DNA of 64,000 bases from positions 744,001 to 808,000 of the forward strand of contig JAGTXK010000050.1 in the NCBI GenBank assembly GCA_019096195.1. Direction: 5' to 3'. The stretch comes from Boletus sp. NGJ (Eukaryota > Basidiomycota > Agaricomycetes > Boletales > Boletaceae). Shown piece after piece: positions 47,265 to 60,500 of this stretch. Under the pieces are notes generated by a model. That model searched no databases. It saw only the letters and a list, made by a program, of their open reading frames with translations, and was not told the origin of the DNA. The translations under genes and the position numbers were made by a program. Positions within the stretch are counted from its first letter, which is position 1, and every line of letters begins with the position of its first letter.

Positions 47265-48620
47265 AAATACTCCACGAAGTCCCACTAATCCATGAGCGTC
47301 CACGCAAGCGCGACGCACCAATCATGATGGAAATCCTTGGACACAAGGAGTTTGAACTTATGAAAGCCCTATTTGATAAACTCTTCAGCTATGTTTTCGA
47401 CTGCAACGTTGGATTGGGCAGCTACCCAAATACCGTGACCAGAATCAACGTGGCTATGGCTTAGCACAGAAGTTGCGATAACCATCGTTTTGCCCGTTCC
47501 GGGGGGACCCTGGATCATCATCATTCGATCGTCATCATTATCGGACATTATCCTCTGGACAGCTGTGTTGAGAGGCATTCAGGGAGGGAAGATGCGCAAG
47601 GGGTGTTCCCCTCTGCCCTTTGGACTCGGGCTATACCGGTTGCTCCTTAGAAGCCATAAGGCCTGGAAAAGGGGATATCCTTTGTTGCAGAACCCCGAGT
47701 ATGATGGTCTCGCGAGTGGATTTGGCGCAAGTGAGGTCTTCCCGACCGTCGTAACAGAGAATCTTAATGACTTGAACGTATCCATTGACAGTGACGGGTG
47801 GAACGCCCATCAACTTTGCGGGCTCAGCCAATCACCTGGCTCGTAGGCTTCCCCGCCTTCTACTTCAATCTGGATAACCTACACAACGTTCATAATGCTG
47901 TACATATTAGATGGAAAGTTAGCAAACCTGATTTCTCGACTCTTGATGCAAGTGGGAAAACCTTCACAGAAAAGGTTGATAGCACACTTCTTTAGTGGGT
48001 CGATCCGTGATATCGACATCGTTTTTTGACGGAGTTCGGTTTCAAGGTTCCAAATGGTCTGCTTGTCGGGAAATGCTCACCACGGCGACCACATGCTAGG
48101 ATTTTGCAGCGCGTTCAAAAGGCAACGCAGAGATGCACCAAGTTTCGTACCGCTTATAGGAAGACCATCGTATTGATCCTGGGGAGTGAGTGGTGCGAAA
48201 CGCGAAGACATGTGAGGAACGGCCGCGGCATCACCGCCGGTAACTTTGAAGTGTCGAAAAACAGTGATTGAACATTCTTCTTTTTCAGGCTCCCTTCGCC
48301 ACCCATTACGTTCATCAACACTTTCCAGAGATTGTCGGCCATCATTGGTAGTCACTGACAACATGTCTACAACATCGTTGATGCGGATAGACAGGTCCAA
48401 GAACAAGGCGGCTGCGAGTTGGTCCATCCTGAACGCATCCTGGTTGAGACTCCCGCTTCTAACAACAGGTGGCCTCTAGGGGTTGAGGTATGTGGCGTGC
48501 AGCTATGTTCACCACGAGTACTCGCGAAAGCGTGGAGAACGCAATTGAAGAGAGCTGATATTTCACTTGCCATAGGTGGCAATAACGCCAAGAACACGGT
48601 TTGTAGCATCCAATGAAGCT
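47265..48620 (-). pseudogene. UPF1/SMUBP2-like P-loop helicase, decayed partial copy
   Basis: Reading right to left: FLDLSIRINDVVDMLSV (near 48390), MSSRFAPLTPQDQYDGLPISGTK (near 48190), SLRCLLNALQNP (near 48110), ILCYDGREDLTCAKSTRETIILG (near 47755-47690), LLRSNRYSPSPKGRGEHPLRIFPP (near 47650-47580), then the Walker A motif QGPPGTGKT (near 47500), GIWVAAQSNVAVENIAEE (near 47425) and KFKLLVSKDFHHDW (near 47340). This is the N-terminal and ATP-binding part of a helicase family expanded in Agaricomycetes. In-frame stops occur near 47890, 47580 and 47367, there are frame shifts, and the helicase core after Walker A is missing, so it is a truncated pseudogene. Confidence 0.75.
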
Positions 48621-49263
48621 TGGTGGTGTTTCTCGCCCACGGGATCGTTATTGCGCTTGACGACTCTGATAGGGTGGAATCATTAAGGAATAGATTATGA
48701 GATTATGAGCGACACGCACATGAGAATAGATGAGACGGGAGAGGCGTACGGTCAAAAACGACGCGTTTGCGCGCCCTGGGCCAATGCCTCCCTTTTACGA
48801 CATCCAGAGCTACTGTAACGGAAATTCAGCCTATCCTTGTACTGGAAATGACTCACCTAGACCATTGTGTTATCTCATGGCGAAGGATCCGTACAATATG
48901 TGACGACGCATGGCTGCTGGCATTACGAGGTTGTAATATACCGTTCAATGTACAAAGCATAAAACGAGCCGCAGACTCGAGACCGTTGCATTGTTTGAAG
49001 GCGTGACGAAGCGTCCGTGGAATCCCTGGCCCGGGGCAACCCTACCAGAATGAACCACGTAGTAGTGCCGATCACAAAGCTCGTCAACAACGACCACAAG
49101 TTCGACTGGCCAAACACACCTCAACAAGATAGAGAGGGGAATCATCGAGCGCCGCAAAAGCAGTACTCCATACATCCACCAAAAACATTATAAAAAAGAG
49201 AGAAAGTGAGAGAGATAAGATAACCAGATCAAAAGCCCCAGGGTGACGCCTGCATCACATCAT
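48621..49263. other. intergenic, no gene recognised
   Basis: Contains the region 3' of the P450 gene (transcribed from the right). No coding domain, tRNA or repeat was recognised. Confidence 0.45.
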
Positions 49264-51576
49264 TCACTCAAAACGCCTCACGCGCAAGGGGACTGCAGTA
49301 CCCTCCTCGCCCGCCACTTTCGGCCTCGGTAAAATACCCCTCGCCGTCTCGATCACCGTCCCTGGTCCACCTGGAAATTCAAACACAAAGTTTTTCACCA
49401 GAATCGAAAGCACGATCTGTAAAAAAAAGAGGGGGGTCAACGGTTTGTTTGATTTTTTCTCGTCAAATCAGGGCACGCGGAACACCGATCCAGATATTTA
49501 GAGAGGTGCGCGTTGCGCGTACATACCTTGAATTCGGCTATCGCGAATCCCTTTCCGAGACATGTCCTTGGGCCATCGATAAAGGTCAGTAGATGCCGGT
49601 GTCCCTGGACCTCTTTCGCCGCGGCCGGGATACCTTCTTCCCCGATCCAGCGTTCAGGCTTGAACTCCTTGGCATCAGGACCCCAGAGCGCCGTCGAGCG
49701 ATTGATACATGATACTGAAACAGACAGGTGCGTCCCCTTTGCAACCGAGATGTGGTCAACGAGTTTGCCAGATCGGGTGCGTACGGGTTTACTCAGAGGG
49801 ATAACATCGTCCTCTGCAGCCTGTTTACCAAATGGGTTAGAACATGGTACATATGAACCTTTTAGGTCGTGTGCACTTGCCATGCGAAGAAAATCCGGAA
49901 GAGGAGCATGTACACGAAGTGTTTCGTGTACCACGGCATCGAGATAGGGTAGATTGTTGGCAAGTTGATCATAAGTCGGGTCGGCTCCAAATTTAAGAAG
50001 CTCCGCTCGCAGTTTGGTTTGCATATCTGAATTCTTTGAGAGTTCGATCAATGCCCACTGGAATAGCCAAAGCCCTTGCACATTAGTGATGTGTCATTTG
50101 TTTTGTGGTTTTCATACCGTCAAACTGACTAGGGTAGTGACAATAAGTTGTGAGCCCAGTTCAATTCAGAGAATTGCTCGGCTTACTTGATGTAGTCTCA
50201 TAGCCAGCAAGGAGTAGAACTTTGGCCTAGGTGAGAGCGGTTGTTGAGATATCAATCAACGTAACATGCCGATCCTTACCTGTGACATCACCTCCTCGCG
50301 CGTCAGATGAAGCCGGCTACCTTGGCTTTCAGACTGAACTAGATGAATTCAGTCAAGTCATAAAATATCGGAGGACATGTAAATATACTTAGAAGACCAA
50401 TGATAGACTTTTCTTCCCTCTCTCCCAAGGTACCTGCCTCCTTTTCCTTCTTCGATCTCGTGAGCAACACGTTTGCAATATCGCCCATCGTGTCATTCAG
50501 CCTCTTCAAGAGCTTCGAGTGTGGCGTCGGGAGTATCAACAACCATGGGAGCGCCTGAGCGAGCAAAACGAGGAACATATTAAGGCTCTTTCCCTTAGTG
50601 CTGCCAAAGGAGTCAAAGACTTCCGTCACCGAGGCCGGTTTACCATCCAGTGAACCAAAATCATGAGAAAACCCGGCTATGCCGATCGTGTCGAGACTAG
50701 TCAGATTTGGTTAGATGCTGTGACGATCAAGCCAGAGGTACCACCGCACGAGATATGATTTATCCTGGGCTGCAGGTTAATGTAGTTCATCATGAGATAT
50801 CGATTACATACCAATTTTGGACTTCGATTATGGCACTACTACCACCATTTGCGTCGATCAAGGAGTCCCAAACGCTCTTAGCCTAAACTCACTAGTTGGA
50901 AAATTCTCAACACTGGGGAAATCAGACACATACCTTGTAAGCCGAATCATAAAAGACTGAAGTTAAATTGCGAATGGCAGAGTTACTGAAAGCCGGGGTC
51001 AAGGTTTTCCGTTGTCTGGATCAGGTCCTGTCAGTACGACTCCACACGAATAAGATACGAAAAAAACCAACCTACGGTGACTCTCTCCCTTTGCAGACAA
51101 TATTCCCTTACCAACCTGTACAACCCGGATGAGTGCACCACCATCAAACTCTTACTCGAATCTCTGCTTACGACGTTCTCCGTGGCGAGCTTTCCAAAAG
51201 GTGTCAATATGTAGGTCCATGGCTCCCCTCCATAGAAATGCGCTACTGCTTTTGGATCACAGAGGACAATCCTTCTTCCCCCTAGTGCCGAAGCAACCTC
51301 ATAAACCCCACCATATTCTTCTGCCCATTTCTCGTGCTGTGCCCCCGAGTCAGGAGACGTGAGAAGCGCCTTACCTACGCCCCACACGAAGGAGGGATTG
51401 GGTGGACCAAGGAGAGCAGTCGTGTTCAGTCGACAGCGGGTGACTTGGATGGCTTGGAGAACAGCGTAAAAGGCACCGAGTGCACAGGCGACGTCGATGA
51501 AACGTGGGCGGTACGCCGCCGCGAGGTTGTCTGCGAGCAGCGCCTGCAAAGATTCGAGCGAGATGCCGTCGATCAT
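49264..51576 (-). CDS. cytochrome P450 monooxygenase, 12 exons
   Basis: Exons on the minus strand: 51576-51172, 51115-51072, 51015-50934, 50882-50812, 50764-50750, 50696-50389, 50338-50280, 50226-50187, 50128-50118, 50057-49881, 49820-49527, 49416-49264; 552 residues, normal for a fungal P450. An N-terminal hydrophobic anchor lies at about 27-44 and a Pro-rich hinge (LLGPPNP) follows. The I-helix oxygen motif AGYETTS is at 335-341, the K-helix ETLR at 390-393, PERW near 460, and the heme loop FIDGPRTCLG at 484-493 with ligand Cys491. All invariant residues are present, so it should be active at the ER with a P450 reductase; the substrate is unknown. Exons of 15 and 11 nt and a GC-AG intron (49880-49821) are unusual. 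An upstream in-frame Met at 51693 is possible, but 51576 places the anchor properly. Confidence 0.88.
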
Positions 51577-51743
51577 TGTTGAAGGAACAGTATGGTGAGA
51601 ACACAGCCCAAGGCAGATGATACGACCAGCGTGGTTACAAGCTTTGACACGAATAAGAGGTGGATGTTGAACTGCAGTAGGCTCTTCTGGCACCTTGGTA
51701 ACAGAGCTTCAGGTTGCGTGCGGCGCAGTGAGGGACTCGAAAG

Positions 51744-51751
51744 TATATATA
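51744..51751 (-). promoter_or_regulatory. TATA box of the P450 gene
   Basis: TATATATA about 170 bases upstream of the P450 start codon, on the coding strand. It is the only strong TATA run in the 200 bases ahead of the gene. Confidence 0.5.
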
Positions 51752-53654
51752 GTGCGTGGCGAAGGAAGGACCCGGAAGGTAGATAAATATGTTAGTCTCG
51801 GGGTTATCAAGACTAGGAACAGATTTGATATCTCCCTTGCCGACGGATCAGGTACTCAGCATGGATAACAGCTGGAGTGCAGGGTTACAGGACTGTAAAG
51901 TTGGAAACGGTTAAAAATGGCCCGTCGGGACTCGGGAACCTGCATTTGAACCCGCTCACCGGGTTACAGTAAGCATGCAGTGAGACGGTTCTAACGGTTC
52001 GCGAACGGGAAACCATGACATTGCTCGCAACAATCCGACGATGCACCTGAATGACATCCTCAATTTTTATCATCGACCTACACGTACATGATGAGCACGA
52101 TGGAGTTCGCCCCTTCGCTGCTCGGAGGATCAGAGGGGTGTGTCTCGCTTACCTGTATCACGACGACGAGCACGAACTTGGCAACTTCCACAACTGGCTC
52201 GAGCAAGTAATCCTCGGCATTACTTGCACTTACAATGATTTGCAGCATCTTGCAAGAAGGAGAACCTTCAGAAAGTATCGCAGCTTGGTGGAAATGACGT
52301 GTGAGGCCACAGAGTTGATGCGACTGAGCACACACTTCGTTCGGATCCAGGCAGTCTTCAAGTTTTTCCCGAACACTGTGGATGTAAGGGGGCCAGGTTT
52401 AGGAATGCATGGGAAAAAAGGTGCGACGCCAGTGGGAAATGGGGGTTGCGATCCCTTGTTTTCTCTGTCGGATTTTTATTAACGTCTCTTATACTACACT
52501 CGACCTGCTAGTCTACCCAACTTGGGTCCAAGAGGGCAATGTTATGATATGGCGAGTGGTTTCTTTTTCCAGCGCCGTGGGAGTCTCTAATTGGTTACGA
52601 CATCGTTCCTCGGCAACGCCCGTTGCAATACATGATTTGGCTTTTCATTTTTGCAGGCAGCGAATAACTCCATTTTTCTCGCCGTTGTGTCTGCTTCGTG
52701 CTCCATATCAGATGCATAAATCCCAATTACAGCCCATGATTTCGAAACATTGTATCGCTTTCAAGGTTGGAGACGTTCGCGATCGGGGTTTGAATCTGGG
52801 TAACTTTCGGGTTACACAAGTGCCGCTTTGCTTAGAAAGGCCTAAGACTTTGAAAGTTTCAAGCTCGTCATCTTACAATTTCATGGAACATTCATTCCTT
52901 GATTCATTCCTTTTTACCTTTATTGATGAAGCCAAGGAGTAGTTGCAACGAACTACACCACCTGCTAAATTGGGTATTTTCAGTCGGAAATGCATAGTCA
53001 GAGTCCACTGTTTGCCAAAAAAATCCCGAACCGCTACAGCGTTCTGAACTGGGCTGTATAGCCTGAACCTGATGGAAGTTGACTCGAGGTTTACCCGTCC
53101 TATGTGCATTATGGCCGAGTTTCAAATTCTACTGCAGATTGCTTCACTTGGCCGCGGGAATACCGGATCAAGCCCATCCTGAAAAACCCTGCGCTTGTTA
53201 CCTAGAAGAGAGATATGTTCGGGGATGACCGACCAAGGGTCTTATCTCTGACATCGCCTCGACGTCCACAAGCAATTGTATATATAGCCTTCTTGGACTT
53301 GCCAAAAGTATTAGTATAGCCGTCTCTTTGGTTGCCGATCGCTAGAAGCTCGATGCCCACTCTGTCAGCGAGATCGGTCGGCCGCCACTATCTAGTAACG
53401 TTTGATTGACATGAAACGTTTTCATGAAGACCCTGCATCTCACGTCCCCCACGAGTGTCTGTAATAATTGTCTAGTCATGAAATGTGGACATGGATGTAC
53501 AAGTTAAAACAAGAATAGTTTCCGTAGAATAGTAGCACTGTCAAGAAAATGTACCATACGAAGGATACTCATTCATGTCCGTGACACGACGCAGGTGCTG
53601 TACCGGCGTCACCGTACAAATGCAAATGTCTAGACGAAGCAGGCACGAAGTGTT
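51752..53654. other. 1.9-kb intergenic region, no gene recognised
   Basis: Lies between the P450 promoter and the 3' end of the beta-helix gene. Open stretches of 143 and 177 codons (52051-52482, 52409-52942) lack recognisable domains and fall in different frames. Short motifs such as CGGGTTAC recur at about 51958 and 52809, perhaps from a small decayed repeat. Confidence 0.4.
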
Positions 53655-55326
53655 CTAGCTCCTCTGCCGAACATAGTTATAGTAATCTGTAGGGGGCCTA
53701 GGGTACCTAGCTGGGATTGACCGCTTTATGGCCCATTTTCGCACGTACCACGTCGCGGCTCCCAGCAAGAGCACAGCTACGATGGTGCCAATGACAATCC
53801 CTGCTATGCTCCCATTCGAGCCAGTTGACGAGCCGCTCGAACTCGTCGTTGGACCTGCCTCAGGAGGGCTGACCGGTGGACCAGTGGAATTGGGGGTTCC
53901 CCCAAACGGCCAGTAAGCGCCGCCAGTGGGAGGTACGACGCAAGTCAAGCTGTTACCACTCGAATCAGCCGAGAAGTCAAATTGTGTCGCAGACTTTGAA
54001 GTGGTATTCATGTCGATCACGAAAGCAGCGGGAGATGGGGGGTTGTTGGAGCTGCAATTCGGGCCACGTACGCCAATGAATGAAGTGTTGCCGGTAAGAA
54101 CATTGTTCTCGACGGAGAAGTTTGTGGCTGAACTCATGGCTATACCATAGCTGAACGCCCCGGTGAACTGGTTATTCTGCACTGTTCCACCATTGCTAAC
54201 GTTGTTACCGTACGCATTGCCAAACCAGGTACGAGGGCCGATAGCGATACCAATTCTTAGAAGGTTGATTCAGATGAAACCGTTGAGAGTGGTGAGGAAA
54301 CAGACGTACTTGATAACAGCATTGTAGTCATTGGTTCCTTTCGTCTCAGATCCTTGAGGAAGCTGAGAAGCGAAGCCACCGGCGATGATATTGTTGGTTA
54401 CAACGACACCTTGGTAGTCCCCCGAGTACGGCGCTACGTCTACCATATTAATACCTCCCAATAGGGTGTGCTACCGGAATGCCGTATTAAAACCCCAAGT
54501 TGAGATAGATACGAAGAACGTACTGTCTCCACCCATATCGTATTATTCTCCACGCGAGTTCCAGGAGATCCAAACAGGACAATACCACCGTCCGTGGGGT
54601 TATTAATCATGTTATTTCTTACCAGGCCGTTGCGGCACGCAAAGCTGATACCATCTGACCATTGTTGATAGAGGTCGGAACCTGATGGACCGATATCGTT
54701 GTTTTGAACAGTAACATTGGTGCAACTGAGGTTCCCTTGCGCCACATGGAGACAGGACCAACTCCGCGGATCGAAAGAGTGAACGAATTCGATGACCTGG
54801 TTGGCATTTGAGCCACCCATTTCAATATTTGCACCCCCAGATGTTGGCGGCGCACCGAGACGCGTGCCATTGACCTGCATGGTGTGTCAAGAGGCGAGAA
54901 AAAAAAAAAGCAGAAATATGTCACCTGAACGTTGCGTAGCTTGACACCATCACAGTTACTACATGTTCCGTCAACGGCGGTAGTATGACCTGTCCCGTTT
55001 GCGACAGGGCCATCGACAACCAGCGTCGCTCTAGTAGAATCAGTTGGGTAACCATTCGTGCTAATTTCTTGATTCGGCGCGGCGAAGAGAAGAGGAGCAG
55101 TGATGACGTATTGTTGACTGGGACAAAGACTGAGAGTATAGCCTGCACCAGAAGAGTTGAGAAGCGTGTTCAAACGGTCTGTTAGGTTGTTTGTAGGGTC
55201 AGGGGATTCGCAGCTCGATGTATCCCTTGGGATGTTGTCGGATCTGAAGCGAATGCGAGTCAGCCCGCTGGCAACGCGTAATAGAAGCTAACACTGCGTT
55301 TACCTATGGAAATGGTTAAAATACAT
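53655..55326 (-). CDS. right-handed parallel beta-helix protein with C-terminal membrane anchor
   Basis: Exons on the minus strand: 55326-55304, 55243-54925, 54874-54524, 54470-54310, 54255-53655; 484 residues. Repeated N-rich coils (NVTVQNNDIG, LVRNNMINNP, TRVENNTIW, VVVTNNIIAGG, TVQNNQFTG, FSVENNVLTG) are typical of the pectin-lyase-like parallel beta-helix fold. A Ser/Gly/Pro linker is followed by a single hydrophobic helix (434-456), then a basic tail of about 28 residues (RKWAIKR) facing the cytosol. Many N-x-S/T sites point to a glycosylated outer part. Such folds include polysaccharide lyases, but no catalytic set was identified, so activity is unknown. The proposed 8-codon first exon encodes no signal peptide, which is odd for this topology; the true start may lie elsewhere. 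Confidence 0.75.
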
Positions 55327-57591
55327 GGTCTTGCAGCACTAAGAAAACAACACTGGAAAGCAAAAAGTGAGTGAGTGATTGGTCTAAGGAGGGTTTTAAG
55401 AGGAGGAATGTCCGTCTAGGCGAGTATTTATTAAAGATAGGGCCTTAAGGACCCAGTGTGGACCGGGTGACGGGTGACGGCTTCTGTACGTTATCTACCA
55501 ACAATATATCCGATTGTTTAAAATTTCAATTTAAATCGCATTATAGTAATGATTTCCCACACCTCGCGTTGGGCTCACACACAAATTACTTGGAACTTGG
55601 CCGCTTTTCTCCACCATCATGATCTGATGGGCCAGCTAGAGCCTAGAAGGAGGGATCGTGTCCCTTCCTCCCTCGCGGTTTTCTCCCCGGGCGCATTCTC
55701 ATGTCCACCGTCGATGATCTCGTTATGCATACGAGATTGACCTGTGCGTCGTCCGGCCTTGGCAACTCCGTCGCTAGCGTTGACGCGATATCTAGATATT
55801 GATTTGATTCAACACAGCCATTGTCAAACCCACAAGGCCGACAGCAACCTATCTACTAAGGTTTCTCGGGTTATGGATGCTTTTAAATTTGCCACCGCGT
55901 TGGCTGCGAAATAGCAAACGAATGCCCCCCATATGAGCAGGTCACCATTGGTCCACGCGAATAGTGTCCGCTAGCTCACCTCCTCCACAACTGTGCGATC
56001 GATCACCATGGGAATGGTACTCGAGCGCCCCCTACATATATTCAACAACACCTATCGATAATCTGTCCTTTTTCATCGATGTCTGCCCACATATACCCCG
56101 ATCCATTTGTCTTACCGGTATTTGCAACAGGTTGGAAGCTGTTGGAAGGCAAGCTTCTCGATGTGCGTCCCGCTTCTCGTCATGTGCACGCTAGCAGGTT
56201 GCATCAAACGCTCACGACAACAACTACTGAAAGTCGCCCCTCGACGTAGCACACGAACTCACAGGGTCGTCTGACAGTGTACAACTTCCACCATTCCGTA
56301 AGGCCGCTCTCCAGTAGTTTGACGCACTCCACACAATTCGTAAAATTTGTCCCGCTGAGCCACAAAACAATCAAAGATCGGGCCCTCCATTTCTTCCCTC
56401 GCTTGAACGCTTTCTGACGTTCTTACAGCACTGTAAATTGCATCCGCTCACGCGACCGTCACATCTGCTCCTCCAAGTAGATGACTTGCGGCTGGCTAGA
56501 AAATGCTGCAGAAAAGATAAAGTTTTCCCCAAAAGGAAGGTGCGCAGTGATGTGAAAATTAACGGCCCTCAGGATAAACTTTATTTGCGACGGTGACGTT
56601 CCATTTTTGACCACCAACGCTCATGAAGTGAAGGTCGACCGTTTGACACACCTACATAGTACAGACACGGTACACTTACACTTAGCCGAGTGGATAATAC
56701 TGACCTGACCCTCTAATGTGTGCAGATGAGTCCAGCCTTTCCCACGTGCACATGGCTTCAAATACAAGCGGGTTAATAACATGTCTCGATGCATGCGATC
56801 TCAACTCCTGCTATGATGCGGCAGCAATGACTCTGAGTGCATTCTTCTACTCTTCGTCTGCAATCTTTTCATCTTCTTTGTTGGCTGTAGCAAGCTCCAC
56901 GATGGCGTCCATGTCGCAATGAGGTAAGATGTGATAATATGGAAAATACAGAATATTTTACTCTCAGCCTGACAATGGTTTATTCGGGTGCATAGATGAT
57001 ATTATCAATAATTTCAAATCATTTTAGCGCTCTGATTTATTCTTGCTGCTCGAATTGCGCCAACAGAAAGTCATCTGGTACCACTTATCAGAGTTGCCAA
57101 GTCATTCACAAATTTATAAACACCGCTCCAACTACTCACCCGTTCGCTTATGCCCAAATACTTTGGCTCAATCAAGATGGAGACATGTATGCGTTCGTGT
57201 TTCATGCGCAGCTTCCGCCGCTGCTTCAGGAGCGTGTTTCTGGGCACTGCGATCTGGTGGCGCGCTGATACCCGCCATACGCCACCTCACGTCAATCAGA
57301 CTGTGGGCCGATGACGGACCTCTGAGCAGTGGCAAAAACACGTTCGCAACCATGCGTTTCTCGATCACGTCCTATCAGCTGTCTCTTTCTTCTCTTGCTC
57401 TTTCTTTTCATCCAATTAGGACTTCAAGTTCTGGGTGCCTCCCCAGACGCCAACAGATTAATTGTAGCAAATAATTTACATAATATTTATTTTACTCTAG
57501 CAGATCCACGTGACCCAATATCAGATGCAGAGCTCGCATCCAGTACTTGTACTACTAGTTGTCAGACAGTCTCAAAGTTTCGTGCAGGCAG
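55327..57591. other. 2.3-kb intergenic region, no gene recognised
   Basis: Upstream of both the beta-helix gene (leftward) and VAC14 (rightward), so it must hold both promoters. All open stretches are short, overlapping and without recognisable domains. A minus-strand reading near 56700-56925 (MDAIVELATANKEDEK...) is interrupted by stops and may be a relic. No tRNA or terminal repeat was seen. Confidence 0.45.
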
Positions 57592-60500
57592 ATGGGTAAG
57601 ACTATCAGATTTATTGCACTGGTGCGTGATCGCTGACGAGTCGCAGAGTCTTCGGTGGCCAAGCAGCTCGTAGACAAGATATACGAAAAGAGAAAAGCTG
57701 CAGCACTCGAACTAGAAAAGTAATGCTGCTCCTCTATTCCCCATCTACGCACTCAGACACCACGGCGCAGGCAGATTCGCGAATGTCACCAACAAGGCGA
57801 CCACCGTCGTATCGGCCAGATCATTGACCAACTCGTGGACATGTTCAGTAATGCGTCCAACCCACTTCACATCCGAAACGGTGGTTTGATCGGTCTCGCC
57901 GGAACTGCCATCGCCCTCGGCGTCGACGTTGCCCCGTACATGGACAAGTTCGTCGAACCTGTCCTCACGTGCTTCACCGACCCGGAGAACAGGATAAGAT
58001 ACTTCTCTGCTGAATGCTTGTACAATATCGCCAAGGTCTCCAAGGGCGAGGTTCTCGTTTATTTTAACCCCATTTTTGATGCCCTCAGCAAGGTATTTCA
58101 CCTATAGTTTACACTTTACTATACGGGGACTAAAGCACTTCTAGCTTGCTGCGGACTCAGAGCTGTCCGTCAAGAACGGCGCTGAGCTCCTCGACCGCCT
58201 TCTGAAGGATATTGTGGCTGAAACCGCCTCTGTGTACATCCCACAATACCCAGAGACGGAGAGGATACGCAATCAATACGAGCCCCAGGAGCAGAGTATA
58301 CTTGTACCATATCCCGAGGATTCTCTCTCCAATGCAGATTTATCTCTCAGGAAGGCATTTTCGCTTGCCCGATTTATCCCTCTTCTTCAGGAACGTATCT
58401 ATGTCGTCAGTCCATTCACGCGGAGTTACCTTGTATCTTGGATCACGGTTCTCGATTCGGTACCGGAACTCGAACTCGTCTCTTATCTTCCCGATATCCT
58501 CGATGGCCTTCTGTTAGTGCTTCTTAAGCCGGTATCTCTATGCTACTGAGACAATTCATCCAGGAAGTATCTCTCCGATCCCACCGAGGATGTTCGCGTC
58601 GCTACCGAAAACATCTTAGCGGACTTCCTTCGCGAGATACGTGAAATCAGCGCTCTTCGTCACCGTCAGGAAGAAATCACGGAATCATTGGAACAACATC
58701 GAGCAGATGAAAAGCTTCCTGATATCACGTTATCCCATTCGGAGCGTGCTCTGTTCATCCGTGAGGATGACGTCACGCATGATCTTGACGGGGAGTTGAA
58801 CGAGCAGAAATCCGAGAAGGATAATCGGAATACTGGAGGTGGGATTTTGTTTCACTTTGGATCTATCTGTCTCTACTCACAAGTTGTAGCCTGGATACCC
58901 GGGCAAGGTGTTAAGATACATTATCCGGCGATAATTGAGATCCTGATTCAGCAGCTGGATGGACAGCGTTAGTCGCACAGCCACACGCAATCCTCTGACG
59001 CTAAGTCCACCATTCAACAGATGACGAAGTTCAGCAGTCTACGGCGCTTAGATGGTTGGCGGAATGCTTGGGTTTTGCGCAAGAAGTTCTGCTTCCTTTT
59101 ACGCCTCGTCTCATTCCGGCGATCCTACCCAACCTTGCACATCATGTTCCCATGATCCAATCCGCAGCCATACGAACGAATAAACTCCTCACGAAAGTCA
59201 TCCAAGACTTACCCTACCCTGTAGACAAATCACCTCGGCAGTCAACCATCGAAAAGTCGACATCCTCACGCACATTCACTGGTTCACCAACCCTTCCTCC
59301 CCCACCAGTGCTCCCGTCTCGTCAATCGACCCTTCAAGTCCCGCCGCAAAGAGATACGTCTTCTCCCGAGTCTATAGGGGACGGCCAACCTTCCACCGCA
59401 TCAGACAAAACCACAGCACCTCAAACTCAAAAATCTCGTTCTAACACTGCGGTGTCCACAGCAACGGAGGTACCCAGCCGTCCGCAGTCCAGAACGTCTA
59501 CGATTAGCACATCTGGTGCACCCGCGCCTGCTGTAGTTGCTCCGACCTTACCATCACCTGTCCAAGAAGAGCAGCACGAGGATGAAGACATCTTCGATTA
59601 CGTAGCGACCGTGAACGAACTGACGATACAATTTTTGAGCGAACACGAACAGACGAGGGTGGCGGCGTTGCAGTGGCTTATCATGCTCCACCAAAAAGCG
59701 CCTAAGAAGGTATGCGCTTATCAATGACCTGGCAGCTACTTTGGTTCATACTGTCGTAGATTTTGGCCATGGAAGATGGCACCTTCCCTGCACTGCTCAA
59801 GACCCTGTCAGATCCATCTGAAGAGGTTTCGTCATGTGCATTACTGTATTTCAGCCATCTGAGGCTTTGCTTCCTAGGTGATCAAACACGATCTGCAGCT
59901 TCTTGCACAGATCTCTTCTAGTTCGGAAGAAAGCTACTTCCGGGTCTTCATGATGAATCTCCTCGAGCTATTTAGCACAGACAGGAAGTTACTGGAAGCA
60001 CGGGGAAGTCTGATTATCCGGCAGCTCTGCTTGAATCTTAACACCGAACGGATATATCGTACATTTGCGGAGATTCTAGAGAAAGAAGAGGTACTTCCAT
60101 AGTCTTTTAATCTCTGGTTTCTTTTTCTGATGGTTTGCAGGATCTGGAGTTCGCCAGCGATATCGTTCAGAAGCTTAACACGATCCTTGTTACCTCACCG
60201 GAACTCGCCGAGTTTAGGAAACGACTAAAAAGTTTAGAAACGCGAGTGAGTGTCTCCGCTTGAGTGGTTGGTTGGCACTGATTAAATCCATGTTCTCCAG
60301 CAAGACGGACAAGCGTTGTTCACAACGCTTTACCGGTCATGGTGTCACAATGCGGTTTCTGTATTCTCACTCTGTTTATTGGCGCAAGCGTATGAACATG
60401 CCTCTAACCTTTTATCAATATTGTACGATCAACTCGATTTCACTGTTTCTTCAAACCAAACCAACTCACTGTTGCATAGTGCGGATCTCGAAATGACTGT

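Noticed and set aside
52051-52942. Two open stretches of 143 and 177 codons upstream of the P450 gene
   Set aside because: Different frames, no recognisable domain, no supporting splice pattern; likely chance open frames.
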